From Adiantum capillus-veneris (Eukaryota > Streptophyta > Polypodiopsida > Polypodiales > Pteridaceae): 64,000 nucleotides of DNA. The DNA is taken from contig CM043959.1 in the NCBI GenBank assembly GCA_014529385.2, positions 5,088,545 to 5,152,544 on the forward strand, written 5' to 3'. Under the pieces are notes generated by a model. It saw only the letters and a program-made list of their open reading frames with translations, was not told where the DNA came from and ran no database searches. Positions within the stretch are counted from its first letter, which is position 1. Every line of letters starts with the position of its first letter. The position numbers were made by a program, and so were the translations under genes. Shown here in pieces: positions 1 through 11,800 of this stretch.

Positions 1-770
1 GAAGGAGGCCATAACATGCATGACCAATGAAATGGCACAGCGGATGGCCATGAAATTTTGCAGGGTAAGGGGAAGCACCCTACTCCCCATGCTTGCAAAG
101 TTTCATGGACATTGCAATCCATTCTGCCGATAAGGGAGGATGGCACAATTGCTGATATTTTGTCATTGGGCCCTAGGTGAGCCCAATGGAAAGAATTGGA
201 GATTGTGTTGTGCATGACCGACGAGAAGGCAACAGATGGCTATGAAACTTTGCAAGGTAGCAAAAGCACACTACTCCTTTTCTTTGCAAAGTTTCATGGC
301 CATCGCAATCCGTTTTTACGGTTAGGGATACACAATTTGTAAACCTATTTTTTGCCATTGGGCCCTTTGCTAGCCCAATGGCAAAAAAAATGGCGATTGT
401 GCCATGCATGACCAACGAGGTGGCATAATAGATGACCATGAAAGTTTTCAAGGGTAGGGAAAGCACACTACTCTCCACCCTTTTCAAATTAGTTTCATGG
501 CCATTGTGATCCATCTCACTGGTCAAGGGTGGCACAATTGCCATTTTTTTCCAGTTGGGCCCTTGGCGACGAGCCGTACAAAAAAAAAATGGCAATTGTG
601 TCACGCATGATCAACGAGACGTCGGATGACCATGAAAATTTTCAAGGACAAAGGAAGCACCCTATTGTCCACCTCTTCAAAGTTTCATGGCCATCACAAT
701 TTGTCTTGATGGTCAGGGATGACACAATTACAATTTTTTTGTCATTTGGTTCTTGGCAAGCATTACATTG
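1..770. repeat. ~195-bp palindromic tandem repeat, four units
   Basis: Four diverged head-to-tail units are visible; a conserved 'catgaccaacga'-like anchor recurs at about 19, 213, 407 and 606, giving a period of 194-199 bp. Each unit holds two imperfect inverted repeats. One pairs 'catgaaactttgcaa' with 'ttgcaaagtttcatg' (about 243-299 in unit 2). The other is centred on a gggccc box and flanked by oligo-T/oligo-A; at 353-383 an 11-bp arm 'tgccattgggc' faces 'gcccaatggca'. Open frames crossing these units are treated as chance. The family is not recognised. Confidence 0.8.
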
Positions 771-780
771 TGTTAGTGAT

Positions 781-1339
781 TTAACAATGGAGAAGCTCTT
801 AGGTGTAGGAAATTCTCATGCTTCTATACTACTTGTATGCAAGGTAGTCGGAGGAGGTGTTCTAATAAAGCACATGTCCTTGCATGGGATTATGTCAACC
901 TTGAACCTACAGATGATGTCAAAGAAGCTGATGAGATTGAAGAGTTTTCATATGAAGGACACCATGTGCATTGAGTGATGCACTTCCTGTTGGTGATAAT
1001 TTTGTTGTTATAGCTCCTCATGACAACGTGGAGATTGTGGATTTCTATGTCTTGAAATGCACAACAGAAAAGACTCAGAGTAAAAGTTCTCTACAAGATG
1101 CATGAGGTAATGTTTGCAATGTTGGCTCATTTGTTGTCATGGAATTTTGGTACGAACAAGCAGAAGGAAATCCCTACGAGTTTAAGTTGTTGAATTGTGA
1201 GCTTGAAGCTACCTTGCAATCCCAGCTTGTACTATGCGTTATTAAATTCCCAATGCAGAAAGTGGGATGTCAAAGAAAATTCCTAATTTCTTTAGAAGTG
1301 TATGAGGCTATTTTCAATAGTACTCCTTTTGATTTATAA
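781..1339 (+). pseudogene. Degraded reading frame, unrecognised family
   Basis: Adjoining open stretches on the + strand read like one decayed protein. They run from an acidic stretch around 881-970 through a segment containing the residues GDNFVVIAPHDN and DFYVLKC (about 985-1065) to a 66-codon C-terminal frame at 1139-1339 ending in TAA. The pieces are separated by stops and at least one frame change. The texture (balanced hydrophobic and charged residues, no low complexity) is protein-like. No domain is recognised; the general look is of transposon-associated hypothetical proteins of seed-free plants, which is inference only. It directly follows the palindromic tandem repeat. Confidence 0.3.
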
Positions 1340-1520
1340 CACACCCTTAGCACATTTCTTATCCTTTAATGTAAAGTTTTTCAAAGCATATTTGGTCAAG
1401 GCTTTTTTCAACTCTACTTGTATATAAACGTAAGAAGTTTCTTGCAAATTCTGGAGAGTAGATGCAAGTAGGACAAGGGTAGCTATAATGAAAACTAGGA
1501 TATACATGACTACCAAATAA

Positions 1521-1690
1521 ATCCTAGTAGCTATCAAAGATACCCGGTAGCTACCAAGTATATCCTGGTAGCTACCAGTATTATCATGCTAGCTAGCTAA
1601 CTAAGAGCTACCACGGCTAGTCGCTACTAATGCTACCAACAAGATTATGCACCTACTATGGACAGGTTGGTAGCTACTATGGTAGCTTGT
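1521..1690. repeat. Short repeats of a self-complementary GGTAGCTACC core
   Basis: The word ggtagctacc or one-mismatch forms recurs near 1526, 1546, 1567, 1667 and 1680, the first three spaced about 20 bp apart. Each core is its own reverse complement, so the array is a set of small palindromes. The same core recurs alone near 6704. Confidence 0.6.
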
Positions 1691-1759
1691 CACACACAGG
1701 TCACTACAATGCTTACAAACCTTGCACAACAAGTTGAGTGTGCAGCAAAAATGGAGGAA

Positions 1760-2075
1760 GAAGACTTAACGTTTGACATAAGTAAAAGAAAGGGTAGTTA
1801 TCGACTCATTCAAAAAACGCAATAGGAAATTCGTTTTTCGCTTTTGAAAATAGGAGGAAACAGTCGTACCTTTTCCTGGTATCGCGAAAACCTTGTGCAG
1901 TAAGTCAACCAAGGAGCAAAAATAAATGCATGAGACTTATCTTTGATACAAGTAAAAGTAAGGGGTTTTTATGGAGTTATTCAAAAAAAAAAAAAACATA
2001 GGAAATGCATTTCCCGCTTTCAAAAATAGGATGAGACACCCGTACCCTTTCTTGGTATTACAAAAACACCGTCTA
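1760..2075. repeat. Two-copy diverged tandem duplication (~170 bp)
   Basis: A segment from about 1762 to 1895 is repeated at about 1931-2070: both contain 'acaagtaaaag', a 'cattcaaaaaa' run, 'cataggaaat', a 'gctttcaaaaatagga' stretch and 'cgtaccctttcctggtat', in the same order. No coding capacity is recognised. Confidence 0.6.
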
Positions 2076-2487
2076 AGTGTGTCGCTTTGTAGGTGCAATG
2101 ATAAACAATGCAAAAACGTAAACAAGTGTACACGTCAACAAAAGTTGTTTTAAGATATTAAGCACTTAACCTTTTACCTCTTGGTTTATGCAACACTTGA
2201 AACACTTGATCACTTGTTTAGTAATTTGCGACGCTTAAATTCATTGAAGCTGACCTGTTTAATTTTAGCTTCCCTTTCTTTGACTCTCCCGCAATATGCG
2301 CTCTTTCTTTTTGCTTCATACTCCATGATTACACTTTGTTTGCATAAGATGCACTTGACTGAGCCAGAACAAAGGCATCTGCTAATAGTTGAGTTTATAA
2401 CATCCTAAATTGGAATAATTGGTAGCATCGTGTGAGTCCTTGAGAGGTGGAAGACAAAGTACCAAGAAACATCTCTAGAGGGATTGG

Positions 2488-2490
<3 letters not shown>

Positions 2491-2573
<83 letters not shown>
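2491..2573. repeat. (GT)n microsatellite
   Basis: An uninterrupted GT run of about 41 dinucleotides. It generates long but meaningless Cys-Val and His-Thr open frames on the two strands. Confidence 0.97.
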
Positions 2574-5285
2574 GCTGTTTTAAATACATATATACGCAAA
2601 CGAACACAAGTGTTCACGGACAACCAGATCCTAGACAAGTATAAGGGTTATGCACAAAAATTTATTTGCATGTTTGAAAACAAATTCTGTACATGGTATC
2701 AGTAACCGAGAATACATCATAGGAAATTACAATCCCAAAGAATGGTAATAGAGCTGCTCCCCATTCGAACGAGCATCAATTTCAAAACATAGAGAATAGC
2801 CTGTTTTACTCAAAGAAGATAGCCCTCACCTACATCCATAGTAAACAAGAAAACGCTCATTTAGCAATTGTTTATCGTATACAGGTGAAGCATGGGCATC
2901 CCAGTTGTTATCCATGTCACAATGATAAAACAAACAATCCTTAAGTGTATTTTTCTCTTTTTTTCTTTCTTTTTTTAAAAATTGATTCTATATTTCTGCT
3001 TTTTCTTTAAAGCACACTTTAAAAAACCTTTTGTTTAGTTTTTATATGGATCCACAGGTACCACATAGATAATTATGCAGTAAAATACTCATTTTTTGAG
3101 GTGATAGAAGAGAAGTATTTTTTTATAAATACAAGTTTAGTATTTTGATCTTTCATTTATACTCCCTTAAGGCTTTGTTAATTTGAAACCCCAATATCAA
3201 TCACTATGGTTATAATCCGCCAAGGTAGATGATCTAGATATCATATCAAATAAGCAACCAAATCCCAGAATCATCAAACCTTGAAATAATATAGATCATC
3301 ATCCCTTTGTTTTGTTCAAAAAAAGTGCCCCTAATCATGAAAGTACAGCCTTATTTTACTTTTTTTTTAAAACATTTATGAACCAAGTTACGTGGTCGGA
3401 GATATCATATTGCAAACTATCAATGAATATCCCGATCCTAGGCCTTTCTGGTTTAAAGAGACATATAGCACCTATCCATGAAATTAATACCCCCCCCTTT
3501 TTTTTGTTAAATACATGGTGAGAAACCCACCAATAGATATCATGGAAATAGAACCATATAATACAAGCCTCATTCTCACTCCAAAAAAAACCACTTCATT
3601 AATTCTAGTAGAAAAAATATGTACAGCTAGCATACATGCTACGCCATTTAGATAAGTGTTTACTGTAGATTTTCAGAAGCCAAAAAGAACACGGCACATT
3701 ATGATTTGAAGTGGAGGTACTTCCTTTACCCAAGAATTTCAACAGGCAATGAAGAATCATAATACGGTGTGTTTTTCGGAACCACATCACCAAGGTTTGT
3801 TGCCAAAACCAGAAAGTACACCCATAATTATGAGAATCGAGACAGTTTTTTTTACAGTTTTTACCTGTCACAAACCATTCATATGCCAGGAGTTATACCA
3901 TTTGTACACATATGTACCACAGGGCACCATATGTAGAATTTACTTAGCAGCCAATTAGACCTGAACGACCAGTATGGAAAGATCTTTCCCACCCAGAACA
4001 ACCCATAGTATCAAAAACAAATACATAATATCAAAGAATACCAACTATTTAGTTTACCAATCAAACTAAACATGGTCATAGAAATATGACCAGAGGTAGA
4101 GATACCATTCTACCACTAGTCAACCAGTCGCAGCCATATACGACCAGCACTAGAGATATACTCTCTATACCGGATTTACATCAGGCCAAGAAGTACTACA
4201 TTAGTATCCGGATCATCATTCCCCAGGCCTGTACTCAAACCAGACACCCAGCCATGCACATGAAACACAGCATCATTTTACACTTTATTATACTCACAAA
4301 CCAGTAACAAGCCATGGGATATTCCCCCTACAGTCACAAATTACCATAGGGTACCATTTTTTACCAACTATTTCTCATAGTTTTTGCTGGTTAGCAACCA
4401 AATTATAAAGAGATCAAATCCGCATCAGAACAGAACCTGTCACATGTCAGGGGATATTCCCACTACAAAAAAGTATCACAGGGTACCATATTTAACTATC
4501 ATGTCACTCAGTTTTGCAGGTTTTAGCAACAAAATAGATATGAAGAGATTCATTCCACGTCAGAACAAAACGTAGTACCAAAGAAAATATATACTTTCAT
4601 CGTATACAGATATTTAACTATTCGACCTGTGAACTCGGAGCAATAGGCAGAACAGCCCCCACGACGGCTTCCTTCCCATTTGTCATGACAGTAGAAGACC
4701 GTTCCAACAGAGTGCAGAACCCTCCTCACCACTCAATGTAAAAAAAAATTTACAAATTCCATTACCTCATACAGTAACAATATGCAAGTGAGTAATACTA
4801 CTCACAGGTTTATAAAGGCTCGGTGTCCTCCCTGCGCGTACTGTTATGATCAGATTCGTCCAGAACAAAGATCCCCCAGGATATGCAAACCGTCACACCA
4901 TTGAGAGAGGATGATATAGGTGCATACCACCCAGCCAAAGAAGATGAATGCGCCCAATCGCCGTCGAGGTCTGGCGTGTAGAGCCAGGCAGCCATGTAAG
5001 GAAAGGTTTGTCAGAAACAAGTGTTGTGAAGGCAGATGATAACACCTACCACCAGTTAGATCGAAACTTGCCTGAGGAAGTAATAGTCCTATTTCAACTT
5101 AAGAAGGATACATTATGCCAGGCCCTCAATCCCACGGGTCAGTGGTTCCGAGAGGTAGACATGGGGCGCTATAGCCAGGCAGGCAAAAAAAACATATTGT
5201 AAAGGCAGTAATAGGTATTAAGAGCCGATTAGTCAATTCCAACCCTAGGCTATTAAGGAGTAATGTACTCTTTTCTAGGTACCCT
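2574..5285. other. 2.7 kb without a recognised gene
   Basis: This CA-rich, GC-poor stretch has only short scattered open frames with no recognisable domains. It contains oligo-T/oligo-A runs (2950-3010, 3357-3370) and a diverged tandem repeat listed separately. Its composition differs from the neighbouring transposon DNA. Confidence 0.5.
4300..4573. repeat. Two diverged tandem copies of a ~136-bp unit
   Basis: 4300-4436 and 4437-4573 align along their length. Shared blocks in order are 'gggatattccc', 'cacagggtaccat' or 'catagggtaccat', 'tttttgc(t/a)ggtt', 'agcaac(c)aaat', 'aaagagat' and 'catcagaacag' or 'cgtcagaacaa'. A weaker third copy may lie at about 3860-4000 ('gccaggagttatacc', 'cacagggcaccat'). 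Confidence 0.55.
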
Positions 5286-5666
5286 TTATATATAGGCAAA
5301 AAACTTCCATATCGCCCATGTTTTAGGTGTTTTTTCTAGGTTGAAAAAAAGTTTTAAAGTATTTTCACAATTTGTACAAAGCTCAGCCTGGAGTGGTATT
5401 AGTACATCCGTACAATATGAAGGGGTTTTTTTTATATGTTAGATTATACTATTTCATAAGCAACTATATGCATGGTATTCAGAGAACTAAAACCATTATT
5501 CCTTATATTTATCATGGATAGGTCCTATTCTCCATATACCAATTGTTTGGTGTTTAGACCTGAGTTGGATCATAGCCACAGTACCATCCCTTTTAGTATA
5601 AGAGTAAGGAAGCCTTGGAGTGGCAATAGTATACGAAGTTTAGTGTGTGTTATACACTAATCCCTT

Positions 5667-6182
5667 ATGGCTTTAAACACCGATCTGATATTAGCTATTG
5701 CAGTCCAACACCTACAGCAGACTCCTGAGTTAGTTCGTAGATCATTTGTCAAAAAATATGCCAGCCTTCTCTTTCCGAACCAGGGGACAACTGTAGCCCA
5801 AACACAGTGGTGGACATATCAAGATAAACTCACCAGAGTAACATTATGGGGTCGAGAGCATTTCAAGAAGAACATTAGTCTGGCAATGGTAAAAGAGGCC
5901 ATGGGTTTAGGTCCGAAGTACTATTACGTTAAGCAGTCTATGAAGCGCGGGTTCTCAGAGCGATTATTCCTACTGGCACAATTTATTCCTCATCACAAGC
6001 TCTTCCTAAGTCCTCATTTTGGTCCCTACTTACGAGGATACTTTGATTATTCTCCCCGAACCAGAGGTTTAAGCATGGCATTAGCTAATCGTATCCTGCC
6101 CCATACAGAACGACCACCCATATGTTTCTATTGTGATAGTTGTTTGTGTGATCATTTAATGGACGGCTTAACCGTGATGTAA
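5667..6182 (+). CDS. Hypothetical protein, 171 aa, unrecognised
   Basis: An ATG-initiated 171-codon frame, the longest in the first 8 kb that is not low-complexity. The product is basic and rich in aromatic residues, with QWWTYQDK about residues 50-57, GPKYYYVKQSMKRGF about 90-104, and a Cys-rich C-terminus (CFYCDSCLC about 152-160) that could bind metal. No membrane segment or known domain is recognised. Upstream at 5287-5294 there is TATATATA and at 5473 a 'tggtattcagag' that imperfectly resembles a Met-tRNA primer site, so it could belong to an old retroelement. A short 62-codon frame (5472-5660) precedes it. It may equally be a chance ORF in a compositionally biased region. Confidence 0.35.
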   Translation: MALNTDLILAIAVQHLQQTPELVRRSFVKKYASLLFPNQGTTVAQTQWWTYQDKLTRVTLWGREHFKKNISLAMVKEAMGLGPKYYYVKQSMKRGFSERLFLLAQFIPHHKLFLSPHFGPYLRGYFDYSPRTRGLSMALANRILPHTERPPICFYCDSCLCDHLMDGLTVM

Positions 6183-6254
6183 GAGGAACCAAGGCGGTTT
6201 TATCTGCTCTTATTTATGATAGACCCTCTTTTTTTGTAAGCAATACTTTTGAAC

Positions 6255-6259
<5 letters not shown>

Positions 6260-6351
<92 letters not shown>

Positions 6352-6546
6352 AAAGAGAGAGCTCAACTATGGACGGAGGCAAGATACTAAGAGAGAGCTT
6401 GAGAGAGAGAGAGAGAGACAAAGCAGCTATGGAGTCGGAACTTGGGTACTATAGAGAGAGAGAGAGAGAGAGAGCATCTATCGAATTGGATCTTGGGTAC
6501 TATAGCAAGAGAGAGAGAGAGAGAGAGAGAAGGGGGGGGGACGGGG
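6260..6546. repeat. (GT)n/(GA)n array with embedded ~55-bp minisatellite
   Basis: GT repeats (about 6260-6300) switch abruptly to GA repeats (6301-6346). They are followed by three to four diverged units of the form 'agctatgga..cgga.cttgggtactata' (about 6366, 6424, 6478, 6550), each followed by its own (GA)n tract. A poly-G run (6532-6540) and a short (CA)n (6590-6602) follow. Confidence 0.85.
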
Positions 6547-6814
6547 GTAGCTATGGACGCAAGGTCTACATAGATGCATGCTTCAACACACACACACACA
6601 CAAAAAAAATCGTAATAGTCTTGGATCTCGGTGGGCATCATTAAATTTTAAAAATTCTATTATTAAAGTCTCACAAAAATTTCCCTCCATTTTTAGGTTT
6701 GGGAGGTAGCTACCACCTTGCTAGTGGTGTCCAAGACATAGGTAGTAAGTCCACCTATTCATGCATATTTACCCCCCAAAGCTTCAAGTTTTATTAAACC
6801 TTGTGGTAAGGGTC

Positions 6815-7399
6815 GTAGTTATTAGGCTTACACCACTCAAGTTGGAAGAGTTGAGCTTATCTAAGTTGTGTTGAGGAATCCCAAACTCCGAGCGAACTTT
6901 TTAGAGCAATGATAAAATCGACCGAGTTAATGAGAGGAACTTTATCAAAATGCACATAGCCAAGAGTTCTTGTAAGTAAGTCACTCATTTATTCACTCGA
7001 GAGACTAAATAAATTGGCCCTAGACCTTCTAAAGATGGCTGTCAAATTTAAGAATGGATATGCTAAGCAAGAGGTACGTGCTAGCAAGCTTGACATTGGA
7101 TCACTCTTGAGCTAGTTCTTTCTTGTGTTTTTTTCTAGCAAGTAAAAGAAACCTTATTCCCTACTTTTTCTAATCCCCCCCCCCCCCCCCTCTCTCTCAT
7201 TGTGCATGCAATAAAAAAAGACTCTAGACCCTCTCTTTGCATTTACAGAACCTCTCTCTCTCTCTCTCTCAAAATGTGCAGCTTGTCTTTGATACACAAA
7301 AAGACCCTGCCCCTTCTCAACAAGATTGTTCGCCACCACATCCACATCCAGTAGTGCCACCACCATCCTTAAGTGTAGAGATTACTATGGGCAGGGGCT
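6815..7399. repeat. Tandem duplication, copy 1 (~585 bp)
   Basis: This segment aligns closely with 7400-8018; for example 'agttattaggcttacacca' occurs at 6818 and at 7403, an offset of 585. Both copies carry the same C-run/CT-run and a tail 'ccagtagtgccaccaccatc' (about 7349-7368 here). The copy includes a 16-C homopolymer (7175-7190). Copy 1 preserves the empty target site that Copia-A occupies in copy 2: 'ccttaagtgtagagattactatgg' around 7365-7390. Short proline-rich open frames near the end of the unit suggest decayed coding sequence, but none is identifiable. Confidence 0.85.
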
Positions 7400-7825
7400 A
7401 TAGTTATTAGGCTTACACCACTCAAGTTGGAAGAGTTGAGCATATCTAAGTCGTGCCAAGGAATCCCAAACTCCGAGCGAACTTTTTCGAGCAATGATAA
7501 AATCGAGCGAGTTAATGATAGGAACTTTATCAAAATGCACATAGCCAAGAGTCCATGTAAGTAAGTCACTCATTTCTTCACTCGAGAGACTAAATAAATT
7601 GGCCCTAGACTTCCTAAAGATGGCAGTCAAATTTAAGAATGGCTATGCTAAGCAAGAGGTACGTGCTAGCAAGCTTGACATTGGATCACTCTTGAGCTAG
7701 TTCTTTCTTGTGTTTTTTTCTAGCAAGTAAAAGAAACCTTGTTCCCTACTTTTTCTAATCCCCCCCTCTCTCTCATCATGCATGCAATAAAAAAAGATTC
7801 TAGACCCTCTCTTTGCATTTAAAGA

Positions 7826-7874
<49 letters not shown>

Positions 7875-8018
7875 AATGTGCAGCTTGTCTTTGATGACTC
7901 TAAGGCAATTCATGTGATGTAGCCTACACAAAAAGACGATGCCCCTTCTCAGCAAGATTGTTCGCCACCACATCCACATCCACATCCAGTAGTGCCACCA
8001 CCATCCTTAAGTGCAAAG
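7400..8018. repeat. Tandem duplication, copy 2, split by Copia-A
   Basis: Second copy of the ~585-bp unit, with a longer CT tract (about 7829-7873) and an insertion of about 30 bp near 7893-7922 relative to copy 1. It runs to the TSD CAAAG (8014-8018) and resumes after Copia-A at 13621-13648 ('caaagattactatgg...gggctatag'). Confidence 0.85.
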
Positions 8019-8806
8019 TGTTAAGTATGGAGCCTGATTTACCCTTGTGATTTTTTGTGGTAAAAGCGCACATTTGTAAGGCCCCCATTATGAGGAGAAG
8101 CCATCGTGCATGAAGGAAAATCACTCACCGGAAACCAAAATTTTCATGGACAAGAATCAGGGGCAACTTTAGAGGCCTCGGGGGCGGAGGCCCCCGAGAC
8201 TTTTTTTTCGCCGGAATATTATGGCCGGACGGCGGCCGAAAAGTGGTCGGAAAACAACCGGTCAGTTGGCCAGTGGCCGGTAGTCAATGGCCGATGGCTG
8301 ATGGTCAGAAGTCAATAGCCGGTGGCCGGTGGTCGAAAGTCAATGGCCGGTGGCCGGTGGCCGAATTCAAAAGCGGACTTGTCTTCTCAAGGACGGCCAC
8401 ACATGGACAGATTGGAGGGTCCGATTTGGACTTATTCGCACAAGGGCGGCTACACATGGCTGTCTCTCATAAGAGAGGGCAGCCCTTTTGGCCTATAAAA
8501 GGAGGCCATTTCTACACACATTTCATAGTGTGAAGTTAATGCAACAAGGTGAGTGTGAGGTGGTGAGAGTGAAGCAAGGCGGGAGCTCTATCAAGGGTTT
8601 AATCCCTTTGTAAACTACTTCTTCTTTTGAAGTGCTAAAGCCATTGACTGGCTGCTTTCCCGTGGACGTAGCCCACATTGGGTGAACCACGTATATCGTG
8701 TGTACTCTCTCTCTCTCTACTCTATAATCTCTTGTGTGTGAAATCTATCTCTCTCCATTAAGTAATCTACTCAAAAATCTATTTAGCTACGTCTTATTTC
8801 TTAACA
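8019..8806 (+). repeat. Copia-A 5' LTR (788 bp)
   Basis: Begins TGTTAAG and ends TTAACA, the TG...CA form. A TATA box TATAAAA lies at 8494-8500. The U3 part carries tandem G/C-rich words of the type 'caatggccggtggccg' (about 8270-8360) and a hairpin with 9-bp perfect arms at 8177-8185 and 8190-8198. CT repeats lie near 8705-8720. Confidence 0.95.
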
Positions 8807-8808
8807 AC

Positions 8809-8820
8809 TGGTATCAGAGC
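8809..8820 (+). promoter_or_regulatory. Copia-A primer-binding site
   Basis: TGGTATCAGAGC, complementary to the 3' end of plant initiator Met-tRNA, starts two bases after the 5' LTR, as is standard for copia elements. Confidence 0.95.
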
Positions 8821-8879
8821 AAGGTTTGCTCGTAGCTAAATTATCTCAAGGAAAGGATTCCTTGAATTGAGTGGGAGTT

Positions 8880-11800
8880 ATGGCGGAGGAAGGGAAGCTC
8901 AAGATTGATAAGTTCAACGGCAAAAACTACCAACATTGGAAGATGCAGATTGAAGACTATCTCTACCAGAAGGACCTCTATTTTCCACTAGGCGGTCTTG
9001 CGAAGAAGCCCGCAACAATGGCAGATGAAGCATGGATTGTCCTTGATCGAAAGGCACTGGGAACAATCCGGTTAAGCTTGGCGTCAACGGTGGCCTTCAA
9101 TGTTTCGGAGATGAAGACCACGGAGGACTTGATGAAGTCACTTGACGACTTCTACAAGAAACCATCGGCATCCAATAAGGTATTTCTTATGAAGCGCTTG
9201 TCCAATCTAAAGATGGCAGAGAATGGTTCAGTTGCAGAACACCTAAATGACTTTAACACAAACATAAGTCAACTTCGATCAGTGAAAATCAATTTCGATG
9301 ACGAAGTGCGAGCTCTCCTTATACTATCATCTCTACCGGATAGTTGGGACAGCTTTGTGATGGGTGTAAGTAATTCTATATCTGGCACAAATACTCTTAA
9401 GTTTGATGATGTTGTGGGTGTTCTCCTAAGCGAGGAAATGCGAAGGAGAAGCACAAGAGAATCATCAAGTGCTGCACTATCATTGGAAACAAAAGGAAGG
9501 CCTAAGGAGAGGTTCAAAAACCAAAAGGTTCGTGATCGCTCAAGGCGGAGCAAGTCACGCACAAAGTCAGTTCTTGAATGTTGGAACTGCGGCAAGAAGG
9601 GCCATGTCAAGAAGGATTGCTGGTCCAAGAAGAAGAAGGAGACAGAGTCTCAAGACAACAAGCCAACATCGGAGGCCAATGTGGCAGGTAAAGTAGAGCA
9701 AGATGCTCTAATTCTCCCATTAGACAATGTGTCTAATTCCTGGATAGTAGATTCCGGGGCTTCATTCCATGCGACACCACACAAGCAACATTTCCAAGAC
9801 TACACCAAAGGTAATTTTGGGTATGTATACTTGGGAGATAATGAAGCTTGTGAGATTGTCGGCAAAGGTACAGTTTCTGTCAAAACTGCTAACGAAAATG
9901 AATGGAAGCTTAAAGATGTTAGGCATGTTCCTTCTCTTCGCAAAAATTTGATCTCTACAAGACAATTGGACGATGAAGGTCACAACATTGCATTTGGAAA
10001 CAAATGGTGGAAGATCTCAAAGGGATCTTTGGTGGTTGCCAAGGGAGAAAAGGTCGGTACACTTTACTTGTGTACTATCAGCACACAACCTTCAGCTTGT
10101 GCAGCAACTACAGAAGTTGATAGTCCGGTGTGGCACTACCGGCTTGGGCATATGAGTGCCAAAGGAATGCAAATACTTCAAACAAAGAAGCTTCTACCAG
10201 GTTTGAAAGAAGTGGACTTAGAGTTCTGTGAAGATTGTGTTTGTGGTAAACAAAAGAGGGTAAAATTTCAAAATTCAGGAAATGAAAGAAAAAATAAAAA
10301 ACTTGAGTTGGTTCATTCTGATGTTTGGGGTCCTGCAAGTACACCATCACTTGGTGGCTCATTGTACTATGTAACATTCATAGACGATGCGACTAGAAAA
10401 ACATGGGTTTATGTCATGAAGAATAAATCCGATGTATTTTCCATATTTCAAAAGTGGAAAGCCTTTGTGGAGAATGAAACAGGTACCAAGGTTAAATGCT
10501 TCAGATCCGACAATGGAGGCGAATATTGCAGCCAAGCTTTTGAAAGCTTTTGTGCTAGCAATGGCATTCGGAGGCAAAGGACAACCCCAAGGACACCTCA
10601 ACAAAATGGGATTTCGGAAAGGATGAACAGGACAATCATGGAATGAGCACGAAGCATGCGGCTACATGCAGGCCTACCGCTTGAGCTTTGGGCGGAAGCT
10701 GTAAGTACGTCTGTGTACTTAATCAATCGATCACCCTCAATGGCATTGGATGGGGGAGTCCCAGAAGAGGCATGGACAGGTAAACCGGTGAATTATGCAT
10801 TTCTCAAAGTGTTTGGGTGTGAGGCTTTCATGCACATAGATAGAAGCCTAAGATCAAAGCTAGATGCAAAGTCCAAAAAGAGTTTCTTCATTGGCTATGG
10901 AGAAGGAGACTTTGGGTATCGCCTATGGAATCCTGAAGATGGTAAAATCTTAAGGAGTAGGGATGTAATTTTTAACAAACAAAATATGTACAAAGATTAC
11001 TTGGAAAGAAAACAAACAAAAGAAACAGGTCATGAGTACATGGAGCTTGAGGACGGTGAAGACTCAAGGACTGCAAACGGTGACAATGTGCAACAACGTC
11101 AAGCAAATGAGGAGCCTCAACCTATTCCCCGAAGATCTAGAAGAGCAAGTTGACCTCCAGAAAGGTTTGTTCTTTCCTTCAACCATCTCTTGATCTCAGA
11201 TTCTGGAGAGCCGGAATCATACGAAGAAGCTATGCAACATGAATCCAAAGGAATGGACGAAGAGCATGCAAGTGGAGATGGACTCACTACATCGCAACCA
11301 AACATGGGAGTTGGTTGAGTTGCCTAAAGGTAAGCGGGCACTTCAAAACAAATGGGTGTACAAGCTGAAGGAAGAAGAAGGTGGGAAGAAAAGGTACAAG
11401 TCTAGGCTTGTGGTAAAAGGTTTTTCTCAAAAGAAAGGTATTGACTTCAATGAAATATTTTCTCCTGTTGTAAAAATGAACTCAATTAGGCTTGTCTTAA
11501 GCCTTGTGGCTGCTCATGATCTAAATCTCGAGCAAATGGATGTAAATACGACATTCCCTCACGGTGACTTAGAGGAGGAAATCTACATGCTTCAACCAAA
11601 GGGGTATGAAGTAAAAGGTAAGGAGAAAATGGTTTGCAGATTAAAGAAGAGCTTGTATGGTTTAAAGCAAGCATCAAGACAATGGTACTTGAAGTTTGAT
11701 CGATGGATGTTGGATCATGGATTCACAACATGCAACTCGGATCACTGCGTCTACACGAAGAATTTGGGAGATGGAAAATTCATCATCCTAATGTTGTATG

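Noticed and set aside
2395-2705. Overlapping His-Thr and Cys-Val open frames
   Set aside because: They are translations of the (GT)n microsatellite. The same applies to the Leu-Ser and Arg-Glu frames at every (CT)n/(GA)n array.
5473-5484. 'tggtattcagag' as a retroelement primer site
   Set aside because: It has an extra base relative to the Met-tRNA site, and no LTR end or partner LTR is visible.
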